From assembly GCA_964477275.1 (NCBI GenBank), contig CAYZDV010000103.1:1-7452 (forward strand): a stretch of 7,452 nt of DNA. Reading direction: 5' to 3'. The translations under genes and the position numbers were made by a program. Below the pieces are notes generated by a model. That model saw only the letters and a program-made list of their open reading frames with translations. It did not search any database and was not told where the DNA came from. The DNA comes from CAYZDV01 sp964477275 (GTDB lineage: Bacteria > Acidobacteriota > Aminicenantia > Aminicenantales > Aminicenantaceae). Shown here in pieces: positions 5,424 through 7,452 of this stretch (the first letter of the stretch is position 1; each line of letters starts with the position of its first letter).

Positions 5424-6962
5424 TTAACCTCTGGCTCTGCTGCCGCCCACGTTGATCCCCCGAATCCGGACCGTGGGCTGGCCTGCCGTGACTTCGGCCA
5501 TCTGTCCCTTGCCGCAAATCCCCGGACCGAAATCAAGGTCATCCCCGACCGCATCGATGTTGGAGATGATGTCCATACAGCTTCCGATCAGCGTCGCTCC
5601 CTTGACCGGGGTCGTCTTTTTGCCGTTTTCGATCAGATAGGCCTCACGGCAGGTGAAATTGAACATCCCGGTGATGGGATTGACGCTTCCTCCGCTCAGG
5701 CTCTGGACATAGAGTCCGCTCCTGGTGGAGGCAATGATATCCTCAGGTTTGTCCTTTCCCCTGTCGATGAACGTATTGGTCATCCGGGGGATGGGGATGT
5801 AGCGGAAGCTCTCCCGTCTTCCGTTTCCGGTTCTTTCCATGTTCAACTGTTTGGCAGAGAGAATATCGGTCATGTATTTGACCAGGACGCCTTTCTCGAT
5901 CAGGACATTGCGCTTCATCTGCGTGCCTTCGTCGTCAAAATTCGTCGTTCCTCTGAAGTTGGGCAGTGTTCCGTCGTCGACCATGGTGAAGACATCGCTG
6001 GCCACCTTCTGACCCAGTTTCCCGTAGAACACACCGGTTTTCTCAGCAATGACATCCCCTTCCAAAGGATGGCCAACCGCCTCATGGACGAGCACGCCTC
6101 CCCAGCCGTTCTGCATGACCACGTCCATGATTCCTGCCGGTGCATCCTCGGCCTCCAGCATGACGATGGATTCCCTGGCGCATGTTCTGGCCACCTCTTC
6201 GGGGCTGACCTCATCGAACATCTCAAACCCGGAATGCCGGCTGAGCCGTTCCCTGCCCATGTGACGGGCGTTATCGCTCACTCCGAGGGTCTGAACGATG
6301 AAAAACAGAAGGGGAAGCTCATCGCTGAGGAGCAGGCCCTCGCTGTTGGCGATGGTCCGGCCTCTGATCTCATCGTAGGAGCTGATGGAAGCCATCTTGA
6401 TCCGCGGGTCATAATCCAGGGCTGCCTGATTCGCCCTTTTCATGACCTCGAGCCGTTTCTCGTCAGCCACCTCCTCGAGAGGAAGCTTGACCGTGATGTA
6501 GGATTCCCTCTTCTCTTTCCTGACATCCACCGGGTTCACCGCTTTTGCGCCTTCGGCCACAAAAGAGGCGACCTCTGCTGCCCGCATCAGTTTTTCCTCG
6601 CTGATCTCATCCGTGTAGGCATACCCGGTCTTGTCTCCGGAGATGACCCTCACTCCCCCGCCCTGGCTGATCCCGAAAACAGCACTCTTGAACCGTGATT
6701 CCTCCATCAAAATGCTGCGGGAAATCCTGTTCTCCAGGTACACCTCTGCAAACTCCCCTCCTTTTTCCAGGCCGCGCCTGATGACCCTGTTGAGAACCTG
6801 CGGATCGATACGCAGTTTAGCGCGGCCCGGCGCTGAGCTTTTGCATGAGAGCAGCTGCATCATCAGCGCAGGAGTGGCGGCCACAGCCACTCCGCCCTTC
6901 AGGCTGATTTCGAGAAACTTCCGGCGAGGGATTCCCTCAATGAAGTACTTTTTCCATTTCAT
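5424..6962 (-). CDS. tldD: TldD-family zinc metalloprotease with Tat-type lipoprotein signal
   Basis: A 512-residue TldD homologue, the catalytic half of the TldD/TldE protease. The HExxxH zinc motif is H293-E294...H298 in VLVHEAVGHPLEGD. The C-terminal Cys483 in GICGKGQ matches the third zinc ligand of E. coli TldD (Cys454, from memory). Other family marks are ANSEGLL (205-211), DDGT (329-332), DDEGT (343-347), ERTGNGRRESFRY (376-388) and AYLIENG...PVKGATLIG (441-460). The protein is about 30 residues longer than E. coli TldD (481), explained by an N-terminal extension: RRKFLE at 13-18, a hydrophobic run (19-38) and LLSC with Cys40. This reads as a twin-arginine signal followed by a lipobox, so an exported, lipid-anchored TldD is inferred; E. 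coli TldD is cytoplasmic. The start is supported by AGGAGAAGAGG upstream and a promoter placed for a leader of about 20 bases. It heads an operon with pmbA. Confidence 0.95.
   Translation of the reverse strand: MKWKKYFIEGIPRRKFLEISLKGGVAVAATPALMMQLLSCKSSAPGRAKLRIDPQVLNRVIRRGLEKGGEFAEVYLENRISRSILMEESRFKSAVFGISQGGGVRVISGDKTGYAYTDEISEEKLMRAAEVASFVAEGAKAVNPVDVRKEKRESYITVKLPLEEVADEKRLEVMKRANQAALDYDPRIKMASISSYDEIRGRTIANSEGLLLSDELPLLFFIVQTLGVSDNARHMGRERLSRHSGFEMFDEVSPEEVARTCARESIVMLEAEDAPAGIMDVVMQNGWGGVLVHEAVGHPLEGDVIAEKTGVFYGKLGQKVASDVFTMVDDGTLPNFRGTTNFDDEGTQMKRNVLIEKGVLVKYMTDILSAKQLNMERTGNGRRESFRYIPIPRMTNTFIDRGKDKPEDIIASTRSGLYVQSLSGGSVNPITGMFNFTCREAYLIENGKKTTPVKGATLIGSCMDIISNIDAVGDDLDFGPGICGKGQMAEVTAGQPTVRIRGINVGGSRARG
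6843..6962 (-). other. Tat-type signal with lipobox on TldD (codons 1-40)
   Basis: The first 40 codons of tldD encode a basic N-region (KWKK), IPRRKFLEIS with consecutive arginines at 13-14 and Phe-Leu at the usual Tat positions, a hydrophobic stretch with small residues (GGVAVAATPALMM), and LLSC ending in Cys40. Leu at -3, Ser at -1 and Cys at +1 fit a lipobox; Leu at -2 is tolerated but not the commonest residue. Arg-Arg in this setting is the standard Tat cue. Export and lipidation are predictions from the motif only. Confidence 0.75.
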
Positions 6963-6968
6963 GTCCGA

Positions 6969-6979
6969 CCTCTTCTCCT
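6969..6979 (-). promoter_or_regulatory. Ribosome binding site of tldD
   Basis: The - strand reads AGGAGAAGAGG, offering either AGGAG about 12 bases or GAGG about 6 bases before the ATG at 6962. It supports the start that includes the Tat signal. Confidence 0.65.
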
Positions 6980-6991
6980 GGATTTTCTGTC

Positions 6992-7020
6992 ATTGTATTA
7001 AAGAAAAATCAGAATTGCAA
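6992..7020 (-). promoter_or_regulatory. Sigma70-type promoter of tldD-pmbA
   Basis: Read on the - strand, TTGCAA (7020-7015, four of six matches to TTGACA) is followed by a 17-base AT-rich spacer and TACAAT (6997-6992, five of six matches to TATAAT). Transcription would start near 6985, giving a leader of roughly 20 bases that contains the tldD ribosome site. Spacing is ideal, and the AT-rich stretch stands out from the GC-rich surroundings. Confidence 0.72.
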
Positions 7021-7023
7021 AGC

Positions 7024-7032
7024 GAGCCGCTC
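7024..7032. promoter_or_regulatory. Possible operator dyad GAGC-C-GCTC next to the tldD -35 box
   Basis: A perfect 4+4 dyad with one central base lies four bases upstream of the tldD -35 box. Its position is typical for an activator or repressor site, but the dyad is short and could be chance. Confidence 0.25.
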
Positions 7033-7037
7033 AGAGA

Positions 7038-7083
7038 GGATGGGCGGCGCGGGGACGGAGATATACCGCGACAGGACCCATCC
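7038..7083. repeat. Imperfect stem-loop between the membrane gene and tldD
   Basis: GGATGGG (7038-7044) pairs with CCCATCC (7077-7083), and inside it CGCGG (7048-7052) pairs with CCGCG (7066-7070) around a 13-base loop. It could slow or end transcription from the membrane gene on the - strand. No T-run follows the stem on that strand, so it is not a standard intrinsic terminator. Confidence 0.4.
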
Positions 7084-7153
7084 GTTTGTTCCGCACTCTT
7101 CGGACCATGCACTCATTTTTGCGATGATTCTTAAATTCAACGGCTAAGGCCCA

Positions 7154-7452
7154 TCAATCCTGGCTGGGAGACAGCTCGTTGTCTCTTTTTTCTTGAAGCT
7201 GAAGAAAGTGATACTCGGTGGAGAAGAAAAGAATTTTCGTCCACATCTTGGAGAGCACATAGAGCTGCTGCCAGAAAAAAGCCAGAAAGAGCATGAAGCC
7301 TGTTTTGGGCATGGGCTGGTAGACGGAAAGATAGACCACTCCCAGAAGAGCCATCACCAATCCCACCAGGAGATAGAGCAGCCAGGCCCGGAAAAATCGC
7401 CTCCTGAGAAAAGAAAAATTCCTTAGAGCTGCCTTTACGGCCTCTTTGCTGT
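7154..7452 (-). CDS. 3' end of an unrecognised integral membrane protein (5' part outside window)
   Basis: An open frame enters from the right edge and ends at a TGA at 7154-7156. At least 99 codons are open with no stop up to base 7450, so this is the C-terminal part of a longer gene; a GTG at 7364-7366 lies inside a membrane segment and is unlikely to be the start. The visible protein has a basic amphipathic stretch (RNFSFLRRRFFRAW), a hydrophobic segment (WLLYLLVGLVMALLGVVYL), a short loop (QPMPKTG), a second hydrophobic segment (FMLFLAFFWQQLYVL), then KMWTKILFFSTEYHFLQLQ and a charged tail ending SPSQD. The arginine-rich stretch before the helix suggests a cytoplasmic loop. I do not recognise the family. 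The gene points toward tldD but is about 190 bases away, with a separate promoter between, so it is probably a different transcription unit. Confidence 0.7.
   Translation of the reverse strand, partial: SKEAVKAALRNFSFLRRRFFRAWLLYLLVGLVMALLGVVYLSVYQPMPKTGFMLFLAFFWQQLYVLSKMWTKILFFSTEYHFLQLQEKRDNELSPSQD

Noticed and set aside
5169..6698. Open frame of about 509 codons on the + strand opposite tldD and pmbA
   Set aside because: It spans two well-supported genes on the other strand. The translation has no recognisable domain, and GC-rich third positions on the coding strand explain the lack of stops.
6963..7153. Possible small precursor peptide gene next to tldD (a TldD/TldE substrate)
   Set aside because: No short frame with a ribosome site and a leader/core-like composition was found in this gap.
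7193..7426. 77-codon + strand frame at the right end
   Set aside because: It is antisense to the hydrophobic membrane-protein tail, which has clear transmembrane segments and runs off the window. The + frame gives a charged, featureless peptide.

Overview
The window is one end of a bacterial contig of moderately high GC (genes GC-rich, left leader AT-rich), with strong Shine-Dalgarno sites and closely spaced genes. Large secreted M14 peptidases with DxDxDG calcium-type insertions, together with a Tat-signal TldD lipoprotein, suggest a Gram-negative peptide-using heterotroph. Acidobacteriota or Aminicenantes-like bacteria would fit, but this is inferred from style, not from a marker gene.

Layout. 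Bases 1-203 are an AT-rich leader with a short direct repeat and no convincing gene. On the + strand, 204-2261 and 2275-4035 form a two-gene operon of M14 (carboxypeptidase A-like) paralogues separated by 13 bases. The downstream copy has a full set of M14 catalytic residues. The upstream copy keeps the fold signatures but has lost or rearranged every zinc and catalytic position, including HxxE changed to ExxH, so it looks like a pseudopeptidase. A 29-base convergent junction follows. On the - strand, tldD (6962 to 5424) and pmbA/tldE (5399 to 4065) form a second operon with 24 bases between the genes. A clear sigma70-type promoter (TTGCAA, 17 bases, TACAAT) lies just upstream of tldD. The right end carries the 3' part of an unrecognised membrane-protein gene, also on the - strand, running off the window.

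How the genes may work together. The M14 pair would act outside the cytoplasm on peptides or proteins, one copy as a zinc exopeptidase and the other perhaps as a peptide-binding partner. TldD and PmbA normally form a zinc-dependent heterodimer that degrades unfolded or modified peptides. Here TldD starts with a twin-arginine motif and a lipobox, while PmbA has no export signal. Either the pair is exported as a folded complex or the two proteins are in different compartments. The two convergent operons could form a peptide-degradation island, but adjacency is the only evidence for that. No peptide precursor, mobile element, RNA gene or CRISPR array was seen.
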